From CBDCOD01 sp965219665 (GTDB lineage: Bacteria > Pseudomonadota > Gammaproteobacteria > CAKMZV01), in NCBI GenBank assembly GCA_965219665.1, contig CBDCOD010000024.1, positions 186,001 to 250,000 on the forward strand: DNA of 64,000 nucleotides, in the 5' to 3' direction. The notes beneath the pieces are model-generated. The model did not search any database. It was not told the DNA's origin and saw only the letters and a list, made by a program, of their open reading frames with translations. The first letter of the stretch is position 1, and each line of letters starts with the position of its first letter. Shown here one piece after another: positions 25,747-33,545 of this stretch. The position numbers were made by a program, and so were the translations under genes.

Positions 25747-27573
25747 TTGTCTCACAGCACACACTTACGAAATATTGCTATTATTGCGCACGTTGATCAC
25801 GGAAAAACAACTTTGATTGACCAATTGCTCAAACAATCAAGCACATTAAAAGAGCGCCAAAAATTAGCGGAGAGAGCAATGGACTCCAATGCCTTAGAGC
25901 AAGAAAGAGGAATCACCATCTTAGCTAAAAACACGGCTATTAGTTGGAAGGATTATCATATTAACATTATTGATACACCAGGGCATGCCGACTTTGGTGG
26001 AGAAGTTGAGCGGGTATTATCGATGGTAGATGCGGTGCTTTTATTGGTAGATGCCGTTGATGGTCCTATGCCACAAACCCGCTTTGTAACACAAAAAGCC
26101 TTTGCACATGGTTTGAATCCGATTGTAGTTATCAATAAAATTGATCGGGACGGTGCGCGCCCTGAGTGGGTGATGGATCAAGTCTTTGACCTATTTGATA
26201 GCCTCGGTGCAACCGATGAGCAGTTAGATTTTAAGGTGGTTTACGCTTCAGCAATACAAGGCTTTGCCAGTTTAGATGAGCAAGCTACAGGCGGGGATAT
26301 GCAGCCACTATTTGAAACAATTGTTTCTACGGTATCACCACCCGATGTGCAATTAGACGCACCGCTTCAGTTACAAGTGAGTCAGTTGGACTATAGCCCA
26401 TACCTTGGAGTAATGGGCATAGGGCGGATTAAGCGCGGCAGAATGCAGAGTAATATGCAAGTCAGCGTTATAGACGGAACGGGTAAGAAAACATCGGGGC
26501 GGATTTTAAAAATATTTGGCTTTCATGGGTTAGAGCGTATTGAGCGACAGCAAGCAGAAGCAGGTGAGATTATTGTTTTTTCAGGATTAGAGAAGGTGCA
26601 AATTTCAGCAACAGTCTGTGACCCAGATTGTATAGAAGCGTTACCAGATCTACAGGTAGATGAGCCAACCGTTTCAATGAACTTCTTGGTAAATACTTCG
26701 CCCTTTTGCGGCAAAGAAGTAAAGGGTGGTACTTCCTCACGCAGGCTGCGAGAACGCTTAGAACAAGAACTATTGCATAATGTGGCATTACGTGTAGAAG
26801 ACACAGACGATACTGAAAAATTCAAGGTATCTGGACGCGGTGAATTACACTTAGGCATTCTGATTGAAAATATGCGCCGTGAAGGCTATGAAATGGCAGT
26901 ATCACGCCCTGAGGTGGTGATACGTCAGTCTGAGGATGGCAGCTATGAAGAGCCTTACGAAAACGTGTTGGTTGATGTAGAGCAAGCGCATCAAGGTGCT
27001 TTAATGGAATTGTTAGGCGAGCGTCGTGCCGAATTAAAAAACATGCAAACAGATGACAGAGGGCGGGTGCAAATGCAGTATTTAGCTCCTGCGCGTGGTT
27101 TGATTGGATTACAAACACTTTTTTTAACTATTACATCAGGAACTGGACTGCTATACCGCTCTTTCAGTCATTATGGTGCCTATAATCCAGAAGAAATTGG
27201 TCAGCGCAATAATGGTGCCATGATTTCCAATGCCAATGGCAAGGCGTTGGCTTATGCCCTTTTTAACCTGCAAGAGCGTGGACAACTCTTTATTGGGCAC
27301 GCAGAAGAAGTGTATGAAGGCATGGTGATAGGTATTCACAGCCGCGACAGTGACTTAGTCGTCAATCCGCTAAAAGCAAAACAACTGACCAATATCCGTG
27401 CGGCAGGCACTGATGAAAATTTGATTCTCACGCCGCCTATCCGAATGACCTTAGAGCAGGCATTAGAATTTATAGATGATGATGAATTGGTTGAAGTCAC
27501 ACCGCAAAGTATTCGGATCCGTAAGAAACACCTATTAGAAAGTGACCGCAAGCGCGCTTCTCGCAGTAGTTAA
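25747..27573 (+). CDS. typA: Translational GTPase TypA/BipA
   Basis: A ribosome-associated GTPase of the EF-G/LepA type, linked to large-subunit assembly and stress growth. The G1 motif AHVDHGKTT (residues 14-22), G2 RGITI, G3 DTPGH and G4 NKID are all present, followed by the EF-G-like beta domains and the TypA C-terminal domain. 608 residues is the family length. The start is TTG at 25747: GGAG lies 8 bases upstream and no ATG or GTG gives a full G domain. No partner genes share the unit; the metal transporter converges on it from the other side. Confidence 0.94.
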   Translation: MSHSTHLRNIAIIAHVDHGKTTLIDQLLKQSSTLKERQKLAERAMDSNALEQERGITILAKNTAISWKDYHINIIDTPGHADFGGEVERVLSMVDAVLLLVDAVDGPMPQTRFVTQKAFAHGLNPIVVINKIDRDGARPEWVMDQVFDLFDSLGATDEQLDFKVVYASAIQGFASLDEQATGGDMQPLFETIVSTVSPPDVQLDAPLQLQVSQLDYSPYLGVMGIGRIKRGRMQSNMQVSVIDGTGKKTSGRILKIFGFHGLERIERQQAEAGEIIVFSGLEKVQISATVCDPDCIEALPDLQVDEPTVSMNFLVNTSPFCGKEVKGGTSSRRLRERLEQELLHNVALRVEDTDDTEKFKVSGRGELHLGILIENMRREGYEMAVSRPEVVIRQSEDGSYEEPYENVLVDVEQAHQGALMELLGERRAELKNMQTDDRGRVQMQYLAPARGLIGLQTLFLTITSGTGLLYRSFSHYGAYNPEEIGQRNNGAMISNANGKALAYALFNLQERGQLFIGHAEEVYEGMVIGIHSRDSDLVVNPLKAKQLTNIRAAGTDENLILTPPIRMTLEQALEFIDDDELVEVTPQSIRIRKKHLLESDRKRASRSS

Positions 27574-27713
27574 TCTGAGCGTGTTAGTCATCGTATAGGC
27601 TTATAGCTGTACGAGGCAGTAAGCGACTGTCACGCTGCGCCCTGTCGCAGGATGTGGCGTTTCTATCCTTCTTATAGCGCTTTCGCTTACAGTGTGTAAT
27701 TAGAAATGGATGC
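27574..27713. other. Convergent intergenic region between typA and the metal transporter
   Basis: 140 bases between two genes that end facing each other. I see short inverted pieces but no stem followed by a T-run that I would call a terminator on either strand. Confidence 0.4.
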
Positions 27714-28750
27714 TCATTTTTTCAGAGCGCCCACCAGTGTGTTGGCATTGTGGCGTAGCAAATCAAGATAGGTCGCAGCAGGTCCCTCTTTTTCAGAGAG
27801 TGCAGTGTATAACTTGCCACCAATCGTTGCATTGGTTTCACTGGCAATTTGCTTAATGAGGCGTGCATCCGTTATGTTTTCAATAAAAATAGCAGAAATT
27901 GTATTCACTCGCATTTGTTGGATTAAGTTGGCAACTTCTTGGGCTGAGGCTTCTGATTCGGTGCTCAGACCTTGTGGCGCGTAAAAATGTAAGCCATAGT
28001 CTCGAGAAAAATACTGAAAAGCATCGTGAGAGGTCACAACGGAGCGCTTATGGTTCGGCAGGGCTGTAATCATGGTGTTAATCTCGGCATGGAGGGCTTT
28101 AAGCTGCGCTATATAGTGATCACGATTAGCAGAAAAAACAGACGCTTGAGCGGGTAGAGCCTGAATCAACGCGTCTGCAATATTGTTCACATACGTTATC
28201 GCTACTAAAGGGCTCATCCAAGCATGTGGGTCAACTGCTCCATGCTGATGACTCTCATGATGCGCGTCAACCACCTTATGATCATCGCCGTCGTGGTGGC
28301 TTTTATGATCATCATGCCGTGTTGTGCGTAGTCGTCTGCATCCTCTTTACACGGCACAGAGCGCCCCTTAAAGCAAATGGGGGTTATGCCTTGTGTTGCT
28401 ACTGCCATAATGCCATTAAAAGAGGCCGCTTCCGATAACCGCGCCAGCCAGCCCTCAAACGCTAAACCATTTATAAATAGAATGCGCGCTTCCTTAACGG
28501 CTTTAGCATCCTGCGGCGTGGGTCTATAAACATGGGAGTCACCATTTCTACCCACCAGCACGGCCACTGTGACATGTGCCCCACCGATGCGTTCAACCAT
28601 ATCCCCTAAAATAGAGAACGTTGCAACAACGGGAATAGGTTTAGCAGCAGCGGTCATCGTTGCCAATGACAAGGATAAAGCGATTGCTGTAATCAGGGAT
28701 GAGAAGTAGGCTGATGCCGTTCTTAATGTGTGTGAGTGAATAGAATGCAT
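27714..28750 (-). pseudogene. Metal ABC transporter substrate-binding protein (zinc/manganese type), frameshifted
   Basis: The 5' part (28750 down to about 28317) has a Sec signal peptide ending near TAAA and the binding-protein start PVVATFSILGDMV, with the first metal His in GDSHVYRP. The 3' part (to 27714) has DPHAW and SHDAFQYF, two further ligand histidines, and GLSTESEAS. The parts are in different frames; inserting one base at 28316-28318 joins them through a His/Asp-rich loop (HDDHKSHHDGDDHK) typical of zinc-binding members. The last metal ligand, an Asp in the family motif LYSDALS, also seems deleted (here LYTALS). It could be a decaying gene or carry a sequencing error in the loop. 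It is the last gene of its operon. Confidence 0.78.
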
Positions 28751-28778
28751 GATGTATTTTTATTGTTGTATAGAAAGT

Positions 28779-29672
28779 TTACGCTTCAAAATGTCGGCGT
28801 GGCACTATTTTTGTTATCAAGCCTCCGACAGGACCAAAGAGAATAGAAAGGCAGTACAGACCACCTGCAATCAATATGATGGCAGGCCCTGAAGGTAAGC
28901 CAAAATGATAGGAGGTGAGCAACCCAATAAAGCTAGAAAGCATCGCGAACAGCGCAGCAAAACCGATTAAACCGCCTATTCCAGCAGCCCAAAATCGCGC
29001 AGCGGCAGCAGGCAATATCATAATCCCAACTGCCATCAAGGTTCCAAGTGCGTGAAATCCGGCGATAAGATTGGTCACTACCAAGGTTAAAAATACAAAA
29101 TGCGTGGTTGCGCTCACCTTGCTCACGGATTGGAGAAACTGTGAATCGGCACACTCAAGCACTAATGGACGAAAAAATAAGGCGAGAGTCACTGTAGAGA
29201 AACTGGCGAACAAGCACAGCAGAATAAGCGCTGCATTATCTAATGCAAGCACTGTTCCAAATAACACGTGCATTAAGTCTACGTTGCTTCCACGTGTGGA
29301 AACAATCAACACACCCAGTGCCAGTGAAATAAGGTAGAAGGCAGCAAGACTGGTATCTTCTTTTAGTACGGTAACCCGCGTCACTAAACCTGATCCTAAA
29401 GCGACAATCATGCCTGCAACCAATCCACCAATAGTCATGGCGCCCAAAGACAGTCCAGAGATTAAATAGCCAATAGCAGCACCGGGCAGAATGGCATGTG
29501 CCATAGCATCACCGGTTAAACTCATGCGACGGAGCATGAGAAAGACACCAACTGGAGTTGCGCCAATTGAAATGGCAATGGATCCCAGTAAGGCGCGCCG
29601 CATAAAGCCAAATTCTATAAATGGCATGAACAGGGCCTCCCATATTGGATCGCCAATGGAGTCCCAAATCAC
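28779..29672 (-). CDS. Metal ABC transporter permease (zinc/manganese type)
   Basis: An inner-membrane permease of the ABC-3 family with eight or nine hydrophobic helices in 297 residues. GVFLMLRRMSLTGDAMAHAILPGAA near residues 41-65 is the family signature that docks with the ATPase. It starts 4 bases inside the end of the ATPase gene (ATGA-type overlap) and ends 28 bases before the binding-protein gene, so the three form one minus-strand operon. The metal, Zn or Mn, cannot be told from the permease. Confidence 0.92.
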   Translation of the reverse strand: MIWDSIGDPIWEALFMPFIEFGFMRRALLGSIAISIGATPVGVFLMLRRMSLTGDAMAHAILPGAAIGYLISGLSLGAMTIGGLVAGMIVALGSGLVTRVTVLKEDTSLAAFYLISLALGVLIVSTRGSNVDLMHVLFGTVLALDNAALILLCLFASFSTVTLALFFRPLVLECADSQFLQSVSKVSATTHFVFLTLVVTNLIAGFHALGTLMAVGIMILPAAAARFWAAGIGGLIGFAALFAMLSSFIGLLTSYHFGLPSGPAIILIAGGLYCLSILFGPVGGLITKIVPRRHFEA

Positions 29673-30418
29673 GCAACGTTCCTATTACAGATATGCGGCG
29701 TGTTCGTGTTTACACACGCTTCACACATTTGACGAGCGCGATTTAGGTTATCGGTGTTTATGACCGTCTCGGTTGAACCATGCGCAACCAGCTCACGTGC
29801 CAACATAAGTGATTGAGGAAAATAGCTGCGAACCATACCATAATCATGCAACACAGTCAGAACCGTTCTGCCCTCGTTGTGCCACCTTTGAATAATGTCA
29901 ATCAAATCATCTATTGTTTTGGAATCAATTGCCACAAACGGCTCATCTAAAAGAATAAGTTTTGCATCCTGTAAGAGCAAGCGAGCAAACAACATTCGTT
30001 GAACCTGTCCTCCGGAGAGGGTTGATATAGGGCGTTGCTCAAAGCCTGTTAGCCCTACTGCAGCAATAGCAGCCTTAACCCGATGCCATCGTGCCTTACC
30101 CAGTCGTCCGAATATCCCTATCTCTCGCCAAAGTCCCATCGCAACCAGATCAATAACAGAAAGGGGGAAGGTCAGATCAATGCTTGACTGCTGGGGTAAG
30201 TAAGCTATATCGTGAGCCTTTATTCCCGCTATATGTATATGTCCGTCCAGAGGTGTGAGTGCACCAATCAGACCTTTTAACAGAGTAGATTTCCCAGCGC
30301 CATTAGGACCAATAACTGCTGTCAGACTCCCCTTTGTAATCGTTGTGTCCAGATGGTGTACAGCTGGATGACGTTCATAGCCAAGGGTTAGGTTTTGGAA
30401 AGCGATTGCTACTGTCAT
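29669..30418 (-). CDS. Metal ABC transporter ATP-binding protein (zinc/manganese type)
   Basis: An ABC ATPase with Walker A GPNGAGKST, signature LSGGQVQRMLFARLL, Walker B LILLDEPF and the switch His in VLHDYGM. I take the start at 30418 (MTVAIAFQNL). The frame stays open 14 codons further to 30460, but that extension would overlap a small upstream ORF whose stop overlaps this ATG (ATGA), which suggests coupled translation from the shorter start. 249 residues is normal. The C-terminus has a Cys/His-rich tail (CEACVNTNTPHIC) that could bind metal. Confidence 0.92.
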   Translation of the reverse strand: MTVAIAFQNLTLGYERHPAVHHLDTTITKGSLTAVIGPNGAGKSTLLKGLIGALTPLDGHIHIAGIKAHDIAYLPQQSSIDLTFPLSVIDLVAMGLWREIGIFGRLGKARWHRVKAAIAAVGLTGFEQRPISTLSGGQVQRMLFARLLLQDAKLILLDEPFVAIDSKTIDDLIDIIQRWHNEGRTVLTVLHDYGMVRSYFPQSLMLARELVAHGSTETVINTDNLNRARQMCEACVNTNTPHICNRNVA

Positions 30419-30552
30419 GATACACTGGGGGTTGTGATTGCCCAGAAATAGCCTAACCATAGCAAGAGGATAATCAAAGTCGCTCCCACCAATCGGGGTA
30501 TCACTCCAGCTAAAAGCAGCCGAAAATGAGGTGTCATTATGTTCATTGTCAT
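30415..30552 (-). CDS. Small membrane ORF (45 residues) heading the metal transporter operon
   Basis: The frame begins MTMNIMTPHFRLLLAG and contains one strong hydrophobic helix (about residues 22-40, LVGATLIILLLWLGYFWAI) after a short basic N-terminus with R11 and R20. It ends VSVS-like with TCA TGA, and that TGA overlaps the ATG of the ATPase gene. Three in-frame ATGs (30552, 30546, 30537) are possible and none has a clear ribosome-binding site. I do not recognise a family. Position, coupling and a clean single-helix design make a real gene plausible, such as a small transporter accessory protein or a translated leader. Confidence 0.45.
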   Translation of the reverse strand: MTMNIMTPHFRLLLAGVIPRLVGATLIILLLWLGYFWAITTPSVS

Positions 30553-30614
30553 TTGGTTATTTTTAAGGTTTACTCTGGCAATTTACAGAATAGTGTAAGG
30601 GGCATTGCCTAAAA

Positions 30615-30636
30615 ATGTAGTATTGTAACATAACAT
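30615..30636 (-). promoter_or_regulatory. Candidate metal-regulator operator upstream of the transporter operon
   Basis: This AT-rich imperfect palindrome with ATGT/ACAT ends and the half-site ATGTTAT lies about 65 bases upstream of the small ORF. It recalls Zur boxes (ATGTTATAxTATAACAT), but its spacing is several bases longer and only about seven of eleven positions per half match symmetrically. Weak candidate only. Confidence 0.2.
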
Positions 30637-30675
30637 ATTGAGGGAGCGCTATAGACAAGGCAATAGCAGTGCTGC

Positions 30676-31146
30676 TTAATAAATGTAGCGATGAGGAACC
30701 TGATCTAAGGCGGTTTGTAGATGAATATTCGCAATGATGCCGTTCGGGCAAATATCTAACAAAGGGCGTAGCACAAAATCACGCTGCGAAAATAAAGGAT
30801 GTGGTAGCTTTAAGCGTGGGTGATGTATGCGTAAATCTGCATAAGCAATCATGTCTAAATCCAATTCGCGCGGTTGCCAATGCCCACGCTGAACGCGCCC
30901 TAATAGTTGCTCTATAGATTGCAAACAATCTAACAGACCCATAGCACTGAGAGTGGTTTCCAGGCGCAGTGCAGCGTTGATAAAGGCTCGTTGCTCTGGC
31001 CCTTGCGGTTTAGAACGATAGTGGGGAGACAGGCAGCAGTTTCGCAGCGCGGGGTGTGCTTGTAGCTGTGCAACCGCTTTATTTACGGTAGCGGTGCTAT
31101 CGCCAACGTTGCTGCCTATCGCAATCCAAACAGTATTCCAGCGCAT
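30676..31146 (-). CDS. folK: 2-amino-4-hydroxy-6-hydroxymethyldihydropteridine diphosphokinase
   Basis: FolK (HPPK) transfers pyrophosphate from ATP to the pterin in folate synthesis. The N-terminus WIAIGSNVGDS and the metal/ATP motif RELDLDMIAY (about residues 93-102) are diagnostic, as is FINAALRLET. 156 residues is usual. It follows pcnB on the same strand after 158 bases; pcnB-folK is a common gammaproteobacterial pair. Confidence 0.93.
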   Translation of the reverse strand: MRWNTVWIAIGSNVGDSTATVNKAVAQLQAHPALRNCCLSPHYRSKPQGPEQRAFINAALRLETTLSAMGLLDCLQSIEQLLGRVQRGHWQPRELDLDMIAYADLRIHHPRLKLPHPLFSQRDFVLRPLLDICPNGIIANIHLQTALDQVPHRYIY

Positions 31147-31304
31147 AAAATCATTCTTACCTCAGGAAAAAACTAGTGTGGCGTGCTTGCCAGTAGCAGG
31201 TATAAGGGAGCACTATTGCCCAAAAGAGCACGTACTATGGCTATTTTTATGGGTGCTGTAAAAACAGCCATCCATTTGATCATAGGATACGAACTGCTTT
31301 TGGC
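31147..31304 (-). other. pcnB-folK intergenic region
   Basis: 158 bases with no open frame of note and no obvious terminator; it may carry a separate folK promoter, but none is convincing by eye. Confidence 0.3.
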
Positions 31305-32627
31305 TTATTTTTGGCGGTTTTTGCCTTTAGATGTGAGTGTCTCTAGGGCTTGATCTGGATTTTTTTGGTATAACGTCCACCAGGTGGCCTCTTCTTGTAG
31401 TGTTGTGCTTTCACTGCATTGGCTACGCAGACAGAGAAAGTCGTAACTGGCTCTAAAATTTCGGCTGCGAGCCACACTCAGTCGAGTACGCTTGCGTGTG
31501 CTTAGTAAGCGCAATTGACCAAACCATATATCGTAGATAGTGCTAACAAAGCGTTTTGGAATGTGCATATACGTATTTTGCTCTGCAATAGTATCATTGG
31601 CTGCACGGTGTAACCGCATGCTATCACTTCCTTCCTTTATGCTATCAAAGCGTGCCATGACTTTTGCCCACAACATGCCGGCAAGAAAAAAAGAGGGGTT
31701 AAGACTCTTGTTGCTATGTACACGCTCATCACTATTTTGTAAGATAGCGCGAATCAACGCATCGGTATCCGCACTAATTTCCTGTAGTGGGAAAAGATAG
31801 GTGAAAGTGCCTCGCTTCTGTAAGCATTCGTAACTATGTAGAGCATGCCCTGTTTGAAAAAATTTGATGACTTCATCTAAAACACGCGCAGTAGGCAAAG
31901 ACTGAATCCAATGCGATTGCTTTGCCATCAGCCTTTCTAAAGAATCTACTGGCTTAGCATCCAGTTTGGCTTCAAAGCGAATTGCCCGCAAAATCCGCAT
32001 GGGGTCTTCTTTTAAGCGCTCTTTTGGCTTGCCAATAAGGCGTAAGCACCGATCACTTAGGTCATTTAACCCGCCGACATAGTCGATAATTTCCCCCTTA
32101 ATAATGTCACAGTAGAGCGCATTAATTGTGAAATCACGTCGCCACACATCATCTGAAATATGTGTGCCGTACACATTATCAGCTTGTAGCCGCCCATTAC
32201 GGTCCACTTGGCGGCTCTTGTGCCTTGAGTAGGCTCTATCGCCTGTATCTTCAATAGCTGATTTTTCTTCTGAAGTGCGTAAAGTAGAAATTTCAACAAT
32301 GCCATCATCTGTATAGACATGTGCTAAGCGGAAGCGTCTGCCGATGAGTTGGCATTTTGGGCGAAAGACCTTTCGAATTTCACTGGGTTTTGCGTTTGTA
32401 ACAATGTCAAAGTCTTTGGGCGTTATACCCAATAGCAAATCGCGAACACAGCCACCTACAAGCCATGCTTGGTAGCCTTTGCTCTCCAATTGTTTTACTA
32501 ATTTAGTGATACTGGATGGAATATGTGACAATGTTAAGCCACATTGGCTTAACGAATCAACACGCGGCTCTACCTTGCGCCTGTTTGCGGTCTCGAAACT
32601 GGGGAATAACTGACGAAATAACCTCAT
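31305..32627 (-). CDS. pcnB: Poly(A) polymerase I
   Basis: PcnB adds poly(A) tails that mark RNAs for decay. It belongs to the class II nucleotidyltransferase family: VGGCVRDLLLG with PKDFDIVTNA (about residues 57-80) holds the catalytic Asp pair, and RRDFTINALYCD and the RNA-binding helices follow. The basic C-terminus (RKRTRLSVARSR, later SKGKNRQK) is typical and separates it from CCA-adding enzymes. 440 residues is normal. It is divergent from the HEPN gene at 32847. Confidence 0.93.
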   Translation of the reverse strand: MRLFRQLFPSFETANRRKVEPRVDSLSQCGLTLSHIPSSITKLVKQLESKGYQAWLVGGCVRDLLLGITPKDFDIVTNAKPSEIRKVFRPKCQLIGRRFRLAHVYTDDGIVEISTLRTSEEKSAIEDTGDRAYSRHKSRQVDRNGRLQADNVYGTHISDDVWRRDFTINALYCDIIKGEIIDYVGGLNDLSDRCLRLIGKPKERLKEDPMRILRAIRFEAKLDAKPVDSLERLMAKQSHWIQSLPTARVLDEVIKFFQTGHALHSYECLQKRGTFTYLFPLQEISADTDALIRAILQNSDERVHSNKSLNPSFFLAGMLWAKVMARFDSIKEGSDSMRLHRAANDTIAEQNTYMHIPKRFVSTIYDIWFGQLRLLSTRKRTRLSVARSRNFRASYDFLCLRSQCSESTTLQEEATWWTLYQKNPDQALETLTSKGKNRQK

Positions 32628-32846
32628 GCAAAGCTTTTTAACTGTAGGAGACCATTGTATAATGTGCGGCAGTAATCAGAACTGCACTTGTTATGAAGAT
32701 ACCGATTATAACGGATAACAGCACATTAGAATACAGTTTGCGTTAAGTAGGGTGCTGCTCCTCTCTTTATCAAAGCGTTTAACGCATTCGTGGCACGTAG
32801 AAGCAGTGAGCCCAAGTAACAAAAAATGAAGAACGGCTAGTGTTTT
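32628..32846. promoter_or_regulatory. Divergent intergenic region between pcnB and the HEPN gene
   Basis: 219 bases between divergent genes. TATAAT at 32658-32663 on the plus strand is a perfect -10 hexamer, but the -35 position reads TTTTTA and the nearest gene start is about 180 bases away, so it may drive a long leader or a small RNA. GCGTTTAACGC near 32776 is a small inverted repeat. Nothing else stands out. Confidence 0.3.
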
Positions 32847-33494
32847 ATGACCTCAAATTATGAGCAGTTAAAACAACGTCAGCGAGCGCAGCGAGATGCC
32901 TACCCTGATGATTTTGGTCTGCGCGTTCATCGTGCGCTCAGTTGGCTACAACGCTCAGAGCAGTGCGAAGATATGGATGGGCGTTTTATTTTTCTATGGA
33001 TAGCCTTTAATGCAGCCTATGCACAAAACTTCTATATTGAAGGGAGTCAGGAAAGAAAAATATTTGGCGATTTTATAGATAAATTAGTTCAATTAGATAA
33101 GGATAAAGTGCTATATAACCTGATTTGGAGTGAATACTCGGAATCAATTCGACTACTATTAGATAATCAATATGTATTTAAGCCCTTCTGGGACTTTCAA
33201 AATAAACAACTAACAAAAGAAAATTGGGAAAAACAGTTTGAGCATACGAAAAAGAAAATTCATCAGGCTTTAAGTCGTCAACAAACTTCTATGGTTTTAC
33301 AGGAGCTGTTGTCGCGTATGTACACGTTGCGTAATCAATTAATTCATGGGGGTGCTACTTGGAGTAGTGCGGTTAATCGCGATCAACTGACCGTTTGCAC
33401 TGCATTTCTTGGCAAGTTAGTGCCTTTTGTTATTGCTCTAATGATGGATCACCCACAACAAAAATGGGGTGATATACTCTATCCGCCCATTTAG
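32847..33494 (+). CDS. HEPN-like protein of unknown function
   Basis: A 215-residue helical protein without signal peptide. Residues 162-167 (RNQLIH, followed by GG) fit the R-X4-6-H motif of HEPN RNases and nucleotide-binding HEPN proteins. The preceding FIFLWIAFNAAY and the length suggest an Apea-like or similar HEPN family, but I cannot name the family with confidence. It stands alone between pcnB and purH with no nucleotidyltransferase antitoxin beside it, so a classical HEPN-MNT toxin pair is not supported. It could act on RNA or be a non-enzymatic HEPN protein. Confidence 0.6.
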   Translation: MTSNYEQLKQRQRAQRDAYPDDFGLRVHRALSWLQRSEQCEDMDGRFIFLWIAFNAAYAQNFYIEGSQERKIFGDFIDKLVQLDKDKVLYNLIWSEYSESIRLLLDNQYVFKPFWDFQNKQLTKENWEKQFEHTKKKIHQALSRQQTSMVLQELLSRMYTLRNQLIHGGATWSSAVNRDQLTVCTAFLGKLVPFVIALMMDHPQQKWGDILYPPI

Positions 33495-33545
33495 GCTTTT
33501 CAGCGTAACCGCTTAATACATACTCAGTAAAAAATCTTTTTCACT

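Noticed and set aside
26523..26858. Long antisense open frames within typA, and similar ones in pheT, gyrB and nuoG
   Set aside because: They are antisense to strongly conserved coding sequence and have no start signals or recognisable domains.
30419..30460. Longer start for the transporter ATPase at 30460
   Set aside because: It would overlap the small upstream ORF in another frame, and the TCATGA overlap supports the start at 30418.
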